This document shows, piece after piece, positions 17,824 to 26,498 of a DNA stretch of 64,000 nt (positions are counted from its first letter, which is position 1; every line of letters begins with the position of its first letter). Under the pieces are notes generated by a model that was given only the letters and a program-made list of their open reading frames with translations, had not been told where the DNA came from and did no database searches. This DNA is from Rhodobacter sp. NTK016B. Its GTDB lineage: Bacteria > Pseudomonadota > Alphaproteobacteria > Rhodobacterales > Rhodobacteraceae. The stretch spans positions 1 to 64,000 of the forward strand of contig NZ_JAFKOK010000004.1 of NCBI RefSeq assembly GCF_017303295.1, given 5' to 3'. A program made the translations under genes and the position numbers.

Positions 17824-19292
17824 GCCCATGGCGGGCGGCGCAGCTGGGTCAGGGCGTATGTCACCTCGTCCGCCGCGTTGAGCGTGCGGCTGGTGGCGCA
17901 GACCTCTTGCAGCGCCGGGATCTCGGCGCGGGTGAAGAGCCGCATGGTGTATTGCCGCGCCCAATAGACCTCGCATTGCTCGGTGAAGCCCTCGGCCCCG
18001 GCATAGGCTTGCATCGCGGCGTGTTGCGCGGGCTGGTCGCGGATGCCGTCCTCGGTCGCGAAGAAGGCCAGGACATCGGGCGCATAGGCACGCAAGACGT
18101 CCGCGCTCACCCCCTCGCGCGCGATGCGGTGGCTGGTCAGCCCATAGGTATCGAGCGCGCGCAGATCCGAGTGATAGGCGGCCGCTCCCGCATCGCCCAG
18201 GGCAAAGCCCGAGACCACGCCTTCGCGCCCCAGATCGTGCAGCGCGCGGCCCAGCCGGACATGGCTGTCGAGCAGCCGGGGATAATAATTGGCATAGACC
18301 AGATGATCGCCCAGCCGCGCGGTATGCCAGCCGAACGCGGCGATATAGCCTGTAAGACCCAGCAGCGCCCAGTTCGCCCGCGCCCCGCCCATGCGCGACA
18401 AGACCCAGCCCAGATACAGCGCCATCGGCAGCAGGATCTGGAAGGGAAAGCGCTGGAAGTAGTTCATCAGCAGGTCCGAGCCCGCATAGGAATACCCGAC
18501 CGCGCCGAAATAGATCACCAGCGCCGCGCCCGTCCGCCGGTTGCCGAAAGCAAGGACCAAGAGCGCGGGCAGCACATACGGTAGAATCCCCGCCGCCTGT
18601 GCGAGCGAAAACCCGTCGCCGGCCTTGATGAAATAAGTGTTCGGCATCGCCTCGCCGAACCACCACAGGTGAAAGCCGAAATAGGCGCCCGCCAGCAGGG
18701 CCAGCAGCAGGGTCTGCACCACGATCACGCGCCGTTCGGCGCGCGCGGCAATCAGCAGCGCGGGATACAGCGGATAGAGCAGCCAGGCTTCGGGCCGTGT
18801 GAGCACCAGAAGCGCGACGCAGGCCAGCGCACCACGCCACCTGCGCTGTTCCTGCAGGATGAAGAACAGCCCCAGCGCGCCGCCATAGACCATCGTTTCC
18901 AGCCCGGAAAACGCATGGGCGACGGTTGCTGGCACCGCCATCAGCAAGGCCAGCACGAAACCCATCCGCACGCGGTCGCCCGCCTCGCGCAGCAGAAGCG
19001 TGCCCAGAAGGATCAGCACCGCCAGCGACAGCAGCTTGAACGCCAGCACCATGTCGAACCCCAGAGCGGCGGGCAGGATCGACAGCACGGCGAAGACCGG
19101 GTTGGTATAGGCCTGCGTCAGGTCAAACCCGTCAGGATTATAGGCCCAGATCCCGTGCCGGATCAGGTTCAGCCCATAGCGCCATGTGATGAAGGCATCA
19201 TCGACCGTGAACCGTGCGTAGATCCACAGATTGGCCAGAGCCACCAGCGACAAGAGAGCGGTCAGCGTTACAAGCGGGCGGGGTGGTGTCAC
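17808..19292 (-). CDS. Multi-pass membrane protein, GT-C glycosyltransferase-like (convergent paralogue)
   Basis: A 494-residue membrane protein. After the first TM come VDDAFITWRYGLNLI and YNPDGFDLTQAYTNPVFAVL, which match my recollection of the DDAFI...NPGERVEGYTNP block of AftB-like GT-C enzymes. About ten TM segments follow, then a periplasmic tail with SGFALGDAGAAAYHSDLRALDTYGL and four cysteines-bearing segments (EQCEVYW, QEVCATS). It is convergent with, and overlaps by 16 bp, the plus-strand gene of the same architecture. Probably decorates a surface lipid, glycan or protein. Not a recognised named gene. Confidence 0.65.
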   Translation of the reverse strand: MTPPRPLVTLTALLSLVALANLWIYARFTVDDAFITWRYGLNLIRHGIWAYNPDGFDLTQAYTNPVFAVLSILPAALGFDMVLAFKLLSLAVLILLGTLLLREAGDRVRMGFVLALLMAVPATVAHAFSGLETMVYGGALGLFFILQEQRRWRGALACVALLVLTRPEAWLLYPLYPALLIAARAERRVIVVQTLLLALLAGAYFGFHLWWFGEAMPNTYFIKAGDGFSLAQAAGILPYVLPALLVLAFGNRRTGAALVIYFGAVGYSYAGSDLLMNYFQRFPFQILLPMALYLGWVLSRMGGARANWALLGLTGYIAAFGWHTARLGDHLVYANYYPRLLDSHVRLGRALHDLGREGVVSGFALGDAGAAAYHSDLRALDTYGLTSHRIAREGVSADVLRAYAPDVLAFFATEDGIRDQPAQHAAMQAYAGAEGFTEQCEVYWARQYTMRLFTRAEIPALQEVCATSRTLNAADEVTYALTQLRRPPWAYWHE

Positions 19293-19393
19293 GGGTGGGC
19301 CTCCGGCTTTGGCGCGCGACGATAGGGGCGTGCCCGCTTGTGGACAAGCACCGCGCGGCCCTATCCTGCGCCCGAAGCCGAGGAACCCGCGCC

Positions 19394-20014
19394 ATGTACA
19401 ATCCCGCCCATTTCACCGAAACCGACCGGGCCGAGATCGAGCGGCTGTTCCATGCCTGTCCGCTCGCGGCACTTGTGGCGCAGACAGGCGACGGGCTTGA
19501 CGCCAATCACCTGCCGCTTCTGCGTGAGGGCGAGGGGTTCGTGGGCCATGTCGCGCGCGCCAATCCGGTGCACGCCCTTCTTCCCGACGGCGCCCCGGTG
19601 CTGGCGATCTTCCGCGCAGGCGACGCCTATGTCAGCCCGAACTGGTATCCGTCCAAGGCCGAGACGCATAAGGCCGTGCCCACGTGGAATTATCAGGTCG
19701 TGCATGTGCATGGCACGATCCACTGGTCGCATGCAGACAAGGACAAGCGCCGCGCCGTGGCCCTGCTGACCGCGCGGCATGAGAAGGAAACGAACGGCGA
19801 TGCGGCGTGGAAGATGGGCGATGCGCCCGCCGACTTCCTTGCCGGTCTTCTGGATCAGATCGTGGCCTTCCGGATCGCGGTCACGCGGGTCGAGGCAAAA
19901 TCGAAGCTCAACCAGAACCGCAGCGCTGCCGATATCGGCGGCGTGGCGCAGGCGCTTGAGAGCCGGGGCAACCAAACAGTGGCTCAGGCGATGCGCCGCG
20001 CGACCAAAGGTTGA
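19394..20014 (+). CDS. FMN-binding PaiB-family protein
   Basis: Split-barrel flavin-binding fold of the PaiB/negative transcriptional regulator family. The 206-residue protein begins MYNPAHFTETDR, then HLPLLREGEG, the conserved FRAGDAYVSPNWYPSK and VPTWNYQVVHVHG motifs, and a C-terminal KLNQNRSAADIGG. These are the typical PaiB signatures. In Bacillus PaiB affects sporulation and degradative enzymes; here the role is unknown, and oxidoreductase-like activity is possible. Start ATG 19394 follows a 101-bp divergent gap with the GT-C-like gene. Confidence 0.85.
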   Translation: MYNPAHFTETDRAEIERLFHACPLAALVAQTGDGLDANHLPLLREGEGFVGHVARANPVHALLPDGAPVLAIFRAGDAYVSPNWYPSKAETHKAVPTWNYQVVHVHGTIHWSHADKDKRRAVALLTARHEKETNGDAAWKMGDAPADFLAGLLDQIVAFRIAVTRVEAKSKLNQNRSAADIGGVAQALESRGNQTVAQAMRRATKG

Positions 20015-20124
20015 GCATCCGTCACGCCGCTGTCGCAAATCCGACGCCGGATGCCGCCTTGGCCCTTGCTCCCGCGCGGCCTTCCTTCTAAACGGTGCGC
20101 ATCGCAGCTATCGGGGGCCCGACC

Positions 20125-21585
20125 ATGGAGCCTTGGCTCAGCCATCCCTTCGACGACGACAAGTTGAAGGAGGAATGCGGCGTTTTCGGAGCAGTGAACG
20201 TCCAGGACGCGGCGAATTTCGTCGCTCTGGGCCTGCACGCGCTTCAGCACCGCGGACAGGAAGCCGGTGGAATCATCACCCACCACGCCGAACGTGGCTT
20301 CCAATCGGCGCACAGATTCGGCCTTGTGCGTGACAACTTCACATCGGCCAAGCTGATGGAGACCCTGCCGGGGTCGATCGGTATCGGCCATGTCCGCTAT
20401 TCGACGGCGGGCTCGAAGGGCGCCACCGCGATCCGCGACGTGCAACCCTTCTTCGGCGAATTTTCGATGGGCGGCGCGGCAATCGCGCATAACGGCAATA
20501 TCACCAATGCCGACGCCATCCGCCGCGAACTGATCGAGCGCGGCTCGATCTTCCAGTCTTCGTCGGATTCGGAATGCATCATCCACCTGATGGCGCGCTC
20601 GATCCAGAAAACCCATGCCGAACGGCTGAAAGACGCGCTGCGGCGCTGCGAAGGCGCGTTCTCGGTTATCGCCATGACGCGCACCAAGCTTATCGGTGTG
20701 CGCGACCGGCTGGGCGTGCGCCCGCTGGTGCTGGGCAAGATCGGCGACGGCTATGCGCTGGCATCGGAAACCTGCGCGCTCGATATCATCGGCGCCGAGT
20801 TCCTACGCGAGATCGAGCCGGGCGAAATGGTGGTGATCGACGCCAAGGGCGTGGTCTCGTCGCGCCCGTTCGAACGGGTGTCGCCGCGCTTTTGCATCTT
20901 CGAGCAGGTCTATTTCTCGCGCCCCGATTCGATCATCGGCGGTCGCTCGGTCTATGAGACCCGCCGCCAGATCGGTGTCGAGCTGGCCCGTGAAGCCCCG
21001 GTCGAGGCCGATCTCGTCTGCCCGGTCCCCGATTCGGGCACGCCCGCCGCGATCGGCTACAGTCAGGAATCGGGCATTCCCTTCGCCATGGGGATCATCC
21101 GTAACCAATATATGGGCCGGACCTTCATCGAACCGTCCGAGCAGATCCGCAACATGGGTGTGCGCCTGAAGCTGAACGTCAACCGCGCGTTGATCGAGGG
21201 CAAGCGCGTGGTGCTGGTCGACGATTCGGTCGTGCGCGGCACCACCTCGCAGAAGATCAAACAGATGATCCTCGAAGCAGGCGCGGCCGAGGTGCATTTC
21301 CGGATCGCTTCGCCACCGACGACGTGGCCGTGTTTCTACGGCGTCGACACGCCCGAGCGCTCAAAGCTTCTCGCAGCCCGCATGAGCGAAGACGAGATGC
21401 GCGATTACATCGGCGTGGACAGTCTGAAATTCGTCTCGCTCGACGGTCTCTACCGGGCTGCCGGGGCGCTGGAAGGGCGCGACGATTCCTGTCCGCAATT
21501 CTGCGATGCCTGTTTCTCGGGCGAATATCCGGTCGCGCCGTCGGATATGATCGAGCGCGGGTTCGAGCTGAAAGCGGCCGAGTAA
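20125..21585 (+). CDS. purF: Amidophosphoribosyltransferase
   Basis: First committed step of purine synthesis: PRPP plus glutamine to phosphoribosylamine. The 486-residue protein has the N-terminal nucleophile cysteine in KEECGVFGAV (about residue 15, after a short propeptide-like N-terminus), glutaminase motifs HALQHRGQEAGG and VRYSTAGS, and the PRPP-binding VVLVDDSVVRGTTS. The C-terminal DSCPQFCDACFSGEYP is typical of the family. Start chosen at ATG 20125 (MEPWLSHPF) rather than an ATG ten codons upstream. A terminator hairpin follows. Confidence 0.96.
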   Translation: MEPWLSHPFDDDKLKEECGVFGAVNVQDAANFVALGLHALQHRGQEAGGIITHHAERGFQSAHRFGLVRDNFTSAKLMETLPGSIGIGHVRYSTAGSKGATAIRDVQPFFGEFSMGGAAIAHNGNITNADAIRRELIERGSIFQSSSDSECIIHLMARSIQKTHAERLKDALRRCEGAFSVIAMTRTKLIGVRDRLGVRPLVLGKIGDGYALASETCALDIIGAEFLREIEPGEMVVIDAKGVVSSRPFERVSPRFCIFEQVYFSRPDSIIGGRSVYETRRQIGVELAREAPVEADLVCPVPDSGTPAAIGYSQESGIPFAMGIIRNQYMGRTFIEPSEQIRNMGVRLKLNVNRALIEGKRVVLVDDSVVRGTTSQKIKQMILEAGAAEVHFRIASPPTTWPCFYGVDTPERSKLLAARMSEDEMRDYIGVDSLKFVSLDGLYRAAGALEGRDDSCPQFCDACFSGEYPVAPSDMIERGFELKAAE

Positions 21586-21608
21586 CCCTCTGTCTCTTCG
21601 TGATTTTC

Positions 21609-21635
21609 AAGGCCCGGCGCGATGCGTCGGGCCTT
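21609..21635 (+). terminator. Rho-independent terminator of purF
   Basis: AAGGCCCG and CGGGCCTT form an inverted repeat around an 11-base loop, 23 bp after the purF stop, followed by a short T/A stretch. No long T-run, so efficiency is uncertain. Confidence 0.7.
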
Positions 21636-21755
21636 ATGCGTTCCGCCGCCTCGGCCCGTGGGTGACGCCGCGTCGCAGGTCGCGCCGAATGGCAAGTCTT
21701 GACCGCGCCGCTTCGGGTGAACAGGCTCGGCTCAAGACAAGCCTGCCGGGGAACC

Positions 21756-23012
21756 ATGACACGCGACACGCCGGGCCTTTGGGCCATCACCGCCCCCGAT
21801 TTTCCGCCGCTTGAGCCGCTGACAGGCGAGATCGAGGTCGATCTTGCCATTGTCGGGGCGGGCTATACCGGGCTTTCCGCTGCGCTCGAAGCGGCGCAGG
21901 CCGGGGCGCGCGTCGTGGTGCTGGAAGCCGAGGGCGTCGGCGCGGGCGGGTCGGGGCGCAATGTCGGGCTGGTGAATGCGGGCCTCTGGCTGATGCCGGA
22001 CGAAGTCGAAGCGCGCGCGGGCGTGGAAAGCGGGCTTCTGGACCTGCTCAGCGCCGCGCCCGCTGCCGTCTGGGATACCGTCGAGCGCCACGCCATCGAT
22101 TGCGAGGCGCGCCCCGCCGGTACGCTGCATTGCGCCACCGATCCCGCCGGGCTGCGCGCGCTGGAAGAACGTGCGCGGCAATGGCAGGGACGGCAGGTCG
22201 CGGTGTCGCTGCTCGATGCGTCGCAAACACGGGCGCGCACCGGCACAGGGCATTATCTCGGCGCGCTGTTCGATCCGCGCGCGGGGACGATCCAGCCGCT
22301 TGGCTATGCACGGGGACTTGCGCGCGCGGCGCTGAAAGCGGGCGCGGTGATCCATGCGCCCAGCCGCGTGACTGGCGCGCGGGCGCAGGGCGGGCGCTGG
22401 GTGCTTGAGACCGCGCACGGCAAGGTCAGTGCGGCACGGGTGATCTGGGCGGGCAATACCTATGGCACGGGGCCTGCGGCAAACGAGTCGCTGACGATCA
22501 TGCCGTATTTCAACTTCGCCACCGATCCCTTGCCCGAGGATCTGCGCAAGACGATCCTGCCGGGCGGCGAGGGAGCGTGGAATACCGCGACGGTTCTGAC
22601 CTCGTTCCGGCTCGACGCGGCGGGGCGCTTCATCATCGGTTCGGTCGGTCAGCTGGGCCGCGTCGATACGGCTTTTCACGAAGCCTGGGCCAGCCGTCAG
22701 ATGCGCCGCCTGTTTCCGCAGCTGTCGGGCATTCCCTTTGCGCATCGCTGGTTCGGGCGCATCGGCACGACGCCCGATGCTGTCCCCCGGATGGTCGAGA
22801 CCGGGCCGGGAGCCTACGGTGTGACCGGCTTTAACGGGCGCGGGATCGGACCGGGCACGGTGCTGGGCCGGGAACTGGCGCGCACGGCGCTTGGCTTGCA
22901 ATCGGCGCTGCCCGCGCTGCCGGTGGCGAAAACCGACGCCCTGCGCAAAGTGCGGGGCGCCGGGTATCGGCTGGGGGCGGCGGCGCTGCATCTGGCGGAC
23001 CGCCGCCGTTAG
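21756..23012 (+). CDS. FAD-dependent amino-acid oxidase/dehydrogenase (DadA-like)
   Basis: A 418-residue flavoprotein of the DAO family that probably oxidises an amine or amino acid. The N-terminal dinucleotide fold is DLAIVGAGYTGLSAALEAAQAG with GSGRNVGLVNAG nearby, and the C-terminal FAD-contact is VTGFNGRGIGPGTVLGRELA. The HRWFGRIGTTPDAVPRM segment is usual for the group. The start at ATG 21756 follows GGGGAACC. The substrate is unknown; an oxidase for D-amino acids, glycine-like or polyamine-derived compounds is plausible, and it lies near sarcosine oxidase genes of the same fold but on a separate transcript. Confidence 0.85.
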   Translation: MTRDTPGLWAITAPDFPPLEPLTGEIEVDLAIVGAGYTGLSAALEAAQAGARVVVLEAEGVGAGGSGRNVGLVNAGLWLMPDEVEARAGVESGLLDLLSAAPAAVWDTVERHAIDCEARPAGTLHCATDPAGLRALEERARQWQGRQVAVSLLDASQTRARTGTGHYLGALFDPRAGTIQPLGYARGLARAALKAGAVIHAPSRVTGARAQGGRWVLETAHGKVSAARVIWAGNTYGTGPAANESLTIMPYFNFATDPLPEDLRKTILPGGEGAWNTATVLTSFRLDAAGRFIIGSVGQLGRVDTAFHEAWASRQMRRLFPQLSGIPFAHRWFGRIGTTPDAVPRMVETGPGAYGVTGFNGRGIGPGTVLGRELARTALGLQSALPALPVAKTDALRKVRGAGYRLGAAALHLADRRR

Positions 23013-23015
23013 GGC

Positions 23016-23645
23016 TCAGCCGTGGTGGTGATGGCCATGCGCGCGTTCCTGCGCTGCCTTTCTCAGGATCTGGAGCGAGGACGACAGGAACAACCCCGCC
23101 ATCGCCGCGGCGACGATCAGGTCGGGCCAGCCCGATCCGGTCCAGGCGACCATCAGCGCGGCGCCCATCACGGCGATATTGCCGATCGCGTCATTGCGCG
23201 AACACAGCCAGACCGAACGTACGTTGGAATCGCCGTCGCGCCAGCGCATCAGAATCAGAACCGAGGCCACATTCGCCGCGAGCGCGGCAAAGCCTACGGC
23301 ACCCATCACCTCGGCGCGGGGCACTTCGGGGCCCAGCATGTCGCTGATCGCAAAGCCCAGCACCGCCAGCCCCATCACGGCCAGCGACAGGCCCTTGAGC
23401 TGCGCCACGCGCGCCCGCAGTTGCAGCGACCGTCCGATCACCGCCAGCGACAGCCCGTAAGTCAGCGCGTCGGCGGCAAAATCCAGCGCGTCGGCCTGCA
23501 GCGCCCGACTTCCCGCCAGCGCGCCCGCTGTCATCTCGACCAGAAACAGCCCGCCGTTCAGGATGATGACCGCGATCAGCGCGCGGCGATAGGCGGGGCC
23601 GGTGCCGTCGAAATCGATCTCGTCATGGGAATGGTCATGGGGCAT
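23016..23645 (-). CDS. Cation diffusion facilitator-type metal transporter (short form)
   Basis: Predicted metal-ion efflux pump of the inner membrane. The 209-residue protein has histidine clusters at both ends (DHSHDE and HGHHHHG) and six hydrophobic segments. Probable metal-site motifs are QADALDFAADALTYG in TM2 and CSRNDAIGNIAVMG in TM5. It lacks the C-terminal cytoplasmic domain of long CDF proteins such as FieF, so it belongs to the short subgroup. It is divergent from a MerR regulator with a MerR-type promoter between them. The ion could be Zn, Cd or Co; sequence alone does not decide. Confidence 0.8.
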   Translation of the reverse strand: MPHDHSHDEIDFDGTGPAYRRALIAVIILNGGLFLVEMTAGALAGSRALQADALDFAADALTYGLSLAVIGRSLQLRARVAQLKGLSLAVMGLAVLGFAISDMLGPEVPRAEVMGAVGFAALAANVASVLILMRWRDGDSNVRSVWLCSRNDAIGNIAVMGAALMVAWTGSGWPDLIVAAAMAGLFLSSSLQILRKAAQERAHGHHHHG

Positions 23646-23677
23646 ATCCGGCCCTCCGCTTGTTTCGTGTTGAGCAC

Positions 23678-23708
23678 GTCCTACTTTCTACAGCGACTGT
23701 AGAAGCAA
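23678..23708 (-). promoter_or_regulatory. MerR-type promoter and operator for the CDF gene
   Basis: On the minus strand TTGCTT (23703-23708) and TAGGAC (23678-23683) are separated by 19 bp, the over-long spacer typical of MerR-regulated promoters. Within the spacer region lies a perfect dyad, TTCTACAG-CGA-CTGTAGAA on the plus strand at 23686-23704. Geometry closely resembles the mer and zntA promoters, so the neighbouring regulator should untwist this promoter when it binds metal. Confidence 0.8.
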
Positions 23709-23723
23709 GCGGAAAATTGTCTC

Positions 23724-24194
23724 ATGCGCGAAATTTCCATCGGCGAGGCCGCGCGCCAGAGCGGCATCAAGGTGACTACGATCCGGTACTACGAGGAACG
23801 CGGCCTGCTGCCCGCCCCGCCGCGCAGCGATTCCGGGCGCCGGATGTATGATGCGGCGACGGTCGAGCGGCTGGGTTTCATCCGCCATGCCCGCGATCTG
23901 GGCTTCCGGCTGGAAGACATCGCCGAGCTTCTGGCGCTGCAGGGCCAGCCCGGGGCCTCTTGCGCGCCCGCCGATTCGCTGGCGCGGCGGCATCTGTCAG
24001 CGGTGCGCGCCCGGATCGCGGCTTTGCATGCGCTCGAGATGGAACTCGAGCGCATGGTCTCGGGCTGCGACCATACCGACACCGCGCATTGCCGGGTGAT
24101 CGAGACCCTGTCGGACCACGCGCGCTGCATTGCCGACCACCCGGCGGGCGTGACGGGCGAGCTGGATACCGCCGGCGCCCGCGGGGCAGGCTGA
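23724..24194 (+). CDS. MerR-family metal-responsive regulator
   Basis: DNA-binding activator of 156 residues. The winged helix-turn-helix spans IGEAARQSGIKVTTIRYYEE and LLPAPPRSDSGRRMYD; a dimerisation helix follows. Cysteines at ASCAPAD (about 76), SGCDHTDTAHC (about 113 and 120) and DHARC (about 131) are placed as in the ZntR/CadR/PbrR metal-sensing branch. It starts 20 bp from the operator dyad and probably controls the divergent CDF exporter, likely repressing or autoregulating itself. Metal specificity is not resolved. Confidence 0.88.
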   Translation: MREISIGEAARQSGIKVTTIRYYEERGLLPAPPRSDSGRRMYDAATVERLGFIRHARDLGFRLEDIAELLALQGQPGASCAPADSLARRHLSAVRARIAALHALEMELERMVSGCDHTDTAHCRVIETLSDHARCIADHPAGVTGELDTAGARGAG

Positions 24195-24281
24195 CCCGGG
24201 CCCGCTTCCCGCATCTGCGGATAATGCTTGTCTTGTCAGGGCCGACGCGCTTGTCTGGGGGCACGAACCAAGGGGCAGGCA

Positions 24282-25535
24282 ATGCGGTATTCAGGGCTAC
24301 GCGTCTTCGCGCAGGGGCTGACGGGAAACCGGGGCTGGACGCCCGCATGGCGTCAGCCCGAGCCGAAGCCCGACTATGATATCGTCATCATCGGCGGCGG
24401 CGGGCATGGCCTGTCGACGGCCTATTACCTCGCCAAAAATCACGGGTTGCGCAACATTGCCGTGCTTGAGAAAGGCTATCTCGGCGGTGGCAATGTCGGG
24501 CGCAACACCACGATCGTGCGCGCGAATTATTTCCTGCCCGGCAATTCCGAATTCTACAGCCATTCGCTGAAACTGTGGGAAGGGCTGGAAGCCGAGCTGA
24601 ACTATAATGTCATGCATTCGCAGCGCGGCCTCATCAATCTGTTCCATTCGGACGGCCAGCGCGATGCCTTCGTGCGGCGCGGCAACGCGATGCTGGCGCA
24701 GGGTGACGATGCGGTGCTGCTCGACCGCGAGGGGGTGCGCGAGAAACTGCCCTATCTCGATTTCGAACAGGGGCGCTTTCCGATCTATGGCGGCCTCTAT
24801 CACCCGCGCGGCGGCACCGCGCGCCACGATGCGGTCGCGTGGGGCTATGCGCGCGGCGCCGACCGGCTGGGCGTGGACCTGATCCAGCGCTGCGAGGTGA
24901 CGGGGATCGATACCGTCAACGGGCGTGTCACCGGCGTTCAGACCACGCGCGGGCCGATCCGGGCCAGACAAGTGGCGATGGTCGCCGCCGGACGCTCAAG
25001 CCAGGTCGCGGCGATGGCGGGGATGCGGCTGCCCATCGAAAGCCACGTTCTGCAGGCCTTCGTCACCGAAGGGCTGAAGCCGGTGATCGACCATGTCGTG
25101 AGCTTCGGCATGGGGCATTTCTATATCAGCCAGTCTGACAAAGGCGGGCTGGTCTTTGGCGGCGATCTGGATTTCTACGCCTCGTATGCGGCGCGCGGCA
25201 ACCTGCCGATGGTCGAGCATGTGATGGAAGCGGGCATGACCCTGATGCCGATGATCGGGCGCGCGAAGGTGCTGCGCTCGTGGGGCGGGATCATGGACAT
25301 GTCGCCCGACGGCTCGCCGATCATCGACCGCACGCCGATTGACGGTCTCTATTTGAATTGCGGCTGGAATTACGGGGGGTTCAAGGCCGTACCCGCCTCG
25401 GGCTGGTGCCTTGCGCATCTGATGGCGACCGGCGCGCCGCACAAGGTGGCCGAGGGCTTTCGACTCGACCGTTTCCGCACCGGACAAGGATTGATGGATG
25501 AAGAAGGCACAGGGTCGCAACACAACCTGCATTGA
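24282..25535 (+). CDS. soxB: Sarcosine oxidase subunit beta
   Basis: Catalytic FAD subunit of heterotetrameric sarcosine oxidase, which demethylates sarcosine to glycine and passes the methylene to tetrahydrofolate. The 417-residue protein has the characteristic long N-terminus (MRYSGLRVFAQGLTGN), dinucleotide fold DYDIVIIGGGGHGLSTAYYL, GGNVGRNTTIVRANYF, and the C-terminal LNCGWNYGGFKAVPASGWCLAHL and ending GTGSQHNLH seen in soxB proteins. Start ATG 24282 is preceded by GGGGCAGGCA. Unusually, a 318-residue gene separates it from soxD, overlapping its last 38 bases. Confidence 0.95.
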   Translation: MRYSGLRVFAQGLTGNRGWTPAWRQPEPKPDYDIVIIGGGGHGLSTAYYLAKNHGLRNIAVLEKGYLGGGNVGRNTTIVRANYFLPGNSEFYSHSLKLWEGLEAELNYNVMHSQRGLINLFHSDGQRDAFVRRGNAMLAQGDDAVLLDREGVREKLPYLDFEQGRFPIYGGLYHPRGGTARHDAVAWGYARGADRLGVDLIQRCEVTGIDTVNGRVTGVQTTRGPIRARQVAMVAAGRSSQVAAMAGMRLPIESHVLQAFVTEGLKPVIDHVVSFGMGHFYISQSDKGGLVFGGDLDFYASYAARGNLPMVEHVMEAGMTLMPMIGRAKVLRSWGGIMDMSPDGSPIIDRTPIDGLYLNCGWNYGGFKAVPASGWCLAHLMATGAPHKVAEGFRLDRFRTGQGLMDEEGTGSQHNLH

Positions 25536-26454
25536 GGCACGGACGGGCCTTGCCGCGCTGATCGCGTTTGCGGCGGTTGGGGGCGCGGTACCGGCTCTGG
25601 CCGAGACGCCAGCGCGGGGCTGCTACGCACGCGAATACTCCGCTCAGCATCTGGCCGAGCATCCCAATCAGGGCGTCGCGGCGTTGCGGCTGTGGTTTTT
25701 CGACGAAAGCGCGGAGGCTGACAGCCACGCCGCTCTGGTCGAGGCCCGTATGGCCGATCAAGGGCAGGGCGCGCGCGACGGGGTGGGCGGCGAAGTGCTG
25801 ACGCAATACGCGCTCTGCGACGCCGATCAGTCCTGTTACGTCGAATGCGATGGGGGCATCTTCGAAACCGCGATCCTGCCTGACGGGGATCTGCAACTCA
25901 CAACCCGGTTTTTTGCCTTGGGCGAGGGCGAAGCCTGCGGCGGCGGCTCGGATCTGGCCGAGTCTCGTGGCGAGGAAACCACCTATCGCCTGAGTGCCGC
26001 GCCGCCCGAAATCTGTCAGGCGTTGTGGCAACCCCATCCGCTTCCCGAGCCAGGCTGCTATGGGATGACCTATTCCGATATGGGGCACGGGCAGGGGGTG
26101 CTGGGTCTGCGACTGCTCTTGCACCCCGCTGACGACGGCTATGCCTTTCCGCAAGCCGACGGCACGTTTCGCGTGACGCTGCCCGATAGCGGGCGCGCGG
26201 CTGCGGCGGGACTGGGCGGCGCGCGCCTGTCAGTGCCGGTCTGGTGTTCCAGCCGCGACGGGCTGTGCCGGTCAGGCGTGGACGAGGGCGCGCTGGCAAT
26301 CGCACCGCTCGGCGAGGGGGTGGCGCTGTCGACCGGGCGCTTCCTGATCTTCGGCGCAGAAGCCGCCAATATCGACATCGCAGCGCCAGGGCAGGCGATC
26401 ACCCGCCATCAGCTTCGCCGCCTTGCGCCCGAGGAATGTCGGGGCATGGAATGA
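25498..26454 (+). CDS. Secreted protein with duplicated cysteine-containing domain, inserted in sox operon
   Basis: I do not recognise this family. The 318-residue protein has a signal peptide (positive MKKAQGR, hydrophobic 17-30, AXA-like cut after about 35) and two similar halves. Half 1 (about 41-173) opens GCYAREYS and NQGVAALRLWF; half 2 (about 187-315) opens GCYGMTYS and GQGVLGLRLLL. Each has a central cysteine pair (107/113 and 250/257) and a final PEICQ or PEECR cysteine, suggesting equivalent disulfides in a periplasmic fold. The ATG lies inside the end of soxB with AAGGA upstream, so it is translated from the sox transcript. soxD starts 44 bp later. Confidence 0.8.
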   Translation: MKKAQGRNTTCIEARTGLAALIAFAAVGGAVPALAETPARGCYAREYSAQHLAEHPNQGVAALRLWFFDESAEADSHAALVEARMADQGQGARDGVGGEVLTQYALCDADQSCYVECDGGIFETAILPDGDLQLTTRFFALGEGEACGGGSDLAESRGEETTYRLSAAPPEICQALWQPHPLPEPGCYGMTYSDMGHGQGVLGLRLLLHPADDGYAFPQADGTFRVTLPDSGRAAAAGLGGARLSVPVWCSSRDGLCRSGVDEGALAIAPLGEGVALSTGRFLIFGAEAANIDIAAPGQAITRHQLRRLAPEECRGME

Positions 26455-26498
26455 GTGTCATGCGTCGCCGTCCCCCAAGCGCCCGTCAGGAGTAGAGA

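Noticed and set aside
23670-23703. A plus-strand promoter (TTGAGC ...) across the MerR dyad for the regulator itself
   Set aside because: The matching -10 would need a 22-bp spacer; the minus-strand arrangement is far better, so I keep only that one.
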